64,000 nucleotides of DNA from Acanthacorydalis orientalis (lineage: Eukaryota; Arthropoda; Insecta; Megaloptera; Corydalidae), in NCBI GenBank assembly GCA_034766995.1, contig CM068323.1, positions 424,536 to 488,535 of the forward strand, read 5' to 3'. The notes beneath the pieces are model-generated. The model had not been told where the DNA came from. It ran no database searches and was given only the letters and a program-made list of their open reading frames with translations. The position numbers and the translations under genes were made by a program. Shown here one piece after another: positions 63,837-64,000 of this stretch. Every line of letters begins with the position of its first letter. Position 1 is the first letter of the stretch.

Positions 63837-64000
63837 CGAGGGTGGTCCCAGAAGTACCCGACTCAAAGAAAACACAAAAATTGTGGAAAAAAAATATATT
63901 TATTTTTCAACATAATCTCCTTTCAGCTCTATACACTTTTCCCAGCGATGTTCAATAAGTTCGATACCTTTTTTATAATAAGAATTGTTTTGTTCCTCAA
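63837..64000 (-). mobile_element. Mariner element, 3' end, continuing past the window
   Basis: After a TA the sequence begins CGAGGGTGGTCCCAGAAG, a typical mariner terminal repeat. A minus frame then ends at TAA (63,900-63,902) and reads GIELIEHRWEKCIELKGDYV before it, the standard mariner C-terminus (GI..LEHRW.KCI.L.GDYVEK). The 33 visible codons are intact and unshifted, unlike every other mariner here. The rest lies beyond 64,000. Confidence 0.9.

Overview
The window is eukaryotic and most likely from an insect. Support for this comes from many mariner/Tc1 and non-LTR (LINE) relics, an intron-split rhomboid-family gene with an EF-hand region, canonical GT-AG introns, and TTAGG/TTAAG-like strings. 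A hymenopteran (ant or wasp) would fit the mariner load and the CpG-rich satellite, but that is only an inference. There is no operon-like coding and no CRISPR.

Positions 1-36,400 are one uninterrupted head-to-tail satellite array of about 207 monomers of 174-176 bp. It is AT-rich (about 73%) but strongly CpG-enriched (9 CpG per monomer), and every monomer has the same orientation. It starts in mid-monomer at the window edge and ends in mid-monomer at a 100-N gap (36,401-36,500), so its true ends are unknown. Two subfamily blocks meet at about 11.7-12.1 kb. The right block holds recurring strings of marked monomers (higher-order repeat behaviour). All ORFs here are frame artefacts of a period near 3 x 58.

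From 36,501 to 64,000 the sequence is a transposon graveyard around one recognisable gene. Relics in order: a Tc1-like element (37.3-37.9 kb), two mariners of one family (37.9-38.2 and 38.6-39.5 kb), a 385-430 bp tandem repeat (40.2-41.1 kb), an internally deleted mariner (42.2-42.8 kb), and a mariner (43.4-45.9 kb) split by a 1.24-kb foldback element carrying tRNA-like sequence. These are followed by another mariner scrap (46.7-47.0 kb), a dispersed repeat (47.1 kb, again at 60.6 kb) and a LINE reverse transcriptase relic (48.0-49.0 kb).

The gene is a rhomboid-4-like intramembrane protease with an EF-hand-type segment. Exons lie at 49.18-49.61, 53.80-54.02 and 54.15-54.46 kb on the plus strand, with a poly(A) signal at 54.81 kb. 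The first intron (4.2 kb) is filled with a diverged tandem repeat, a mariner and a LINE tail. The gene as assembled carries four single-base indels. Two of them take the catalytic GASG motif out of frame for exactly 12 codons. Its EF-hand exon is duplicated, inverted and broken at 62.9-63.1 kb.

The rest holds a mariner with intact terminal repeats inside an (AT)n tract (55.1-56.0 kb), a second complete copy of the 43-kb mariner family (56.7-57.9 kb), a Jockey-type LINE relic (58.7-60.3 kb), A/T-rich repeat tails (61.0-61.4 kb), and the start of a possibly intact mariner running off the right edge (63.8 kb). No gene shown here is demonstrably intact.
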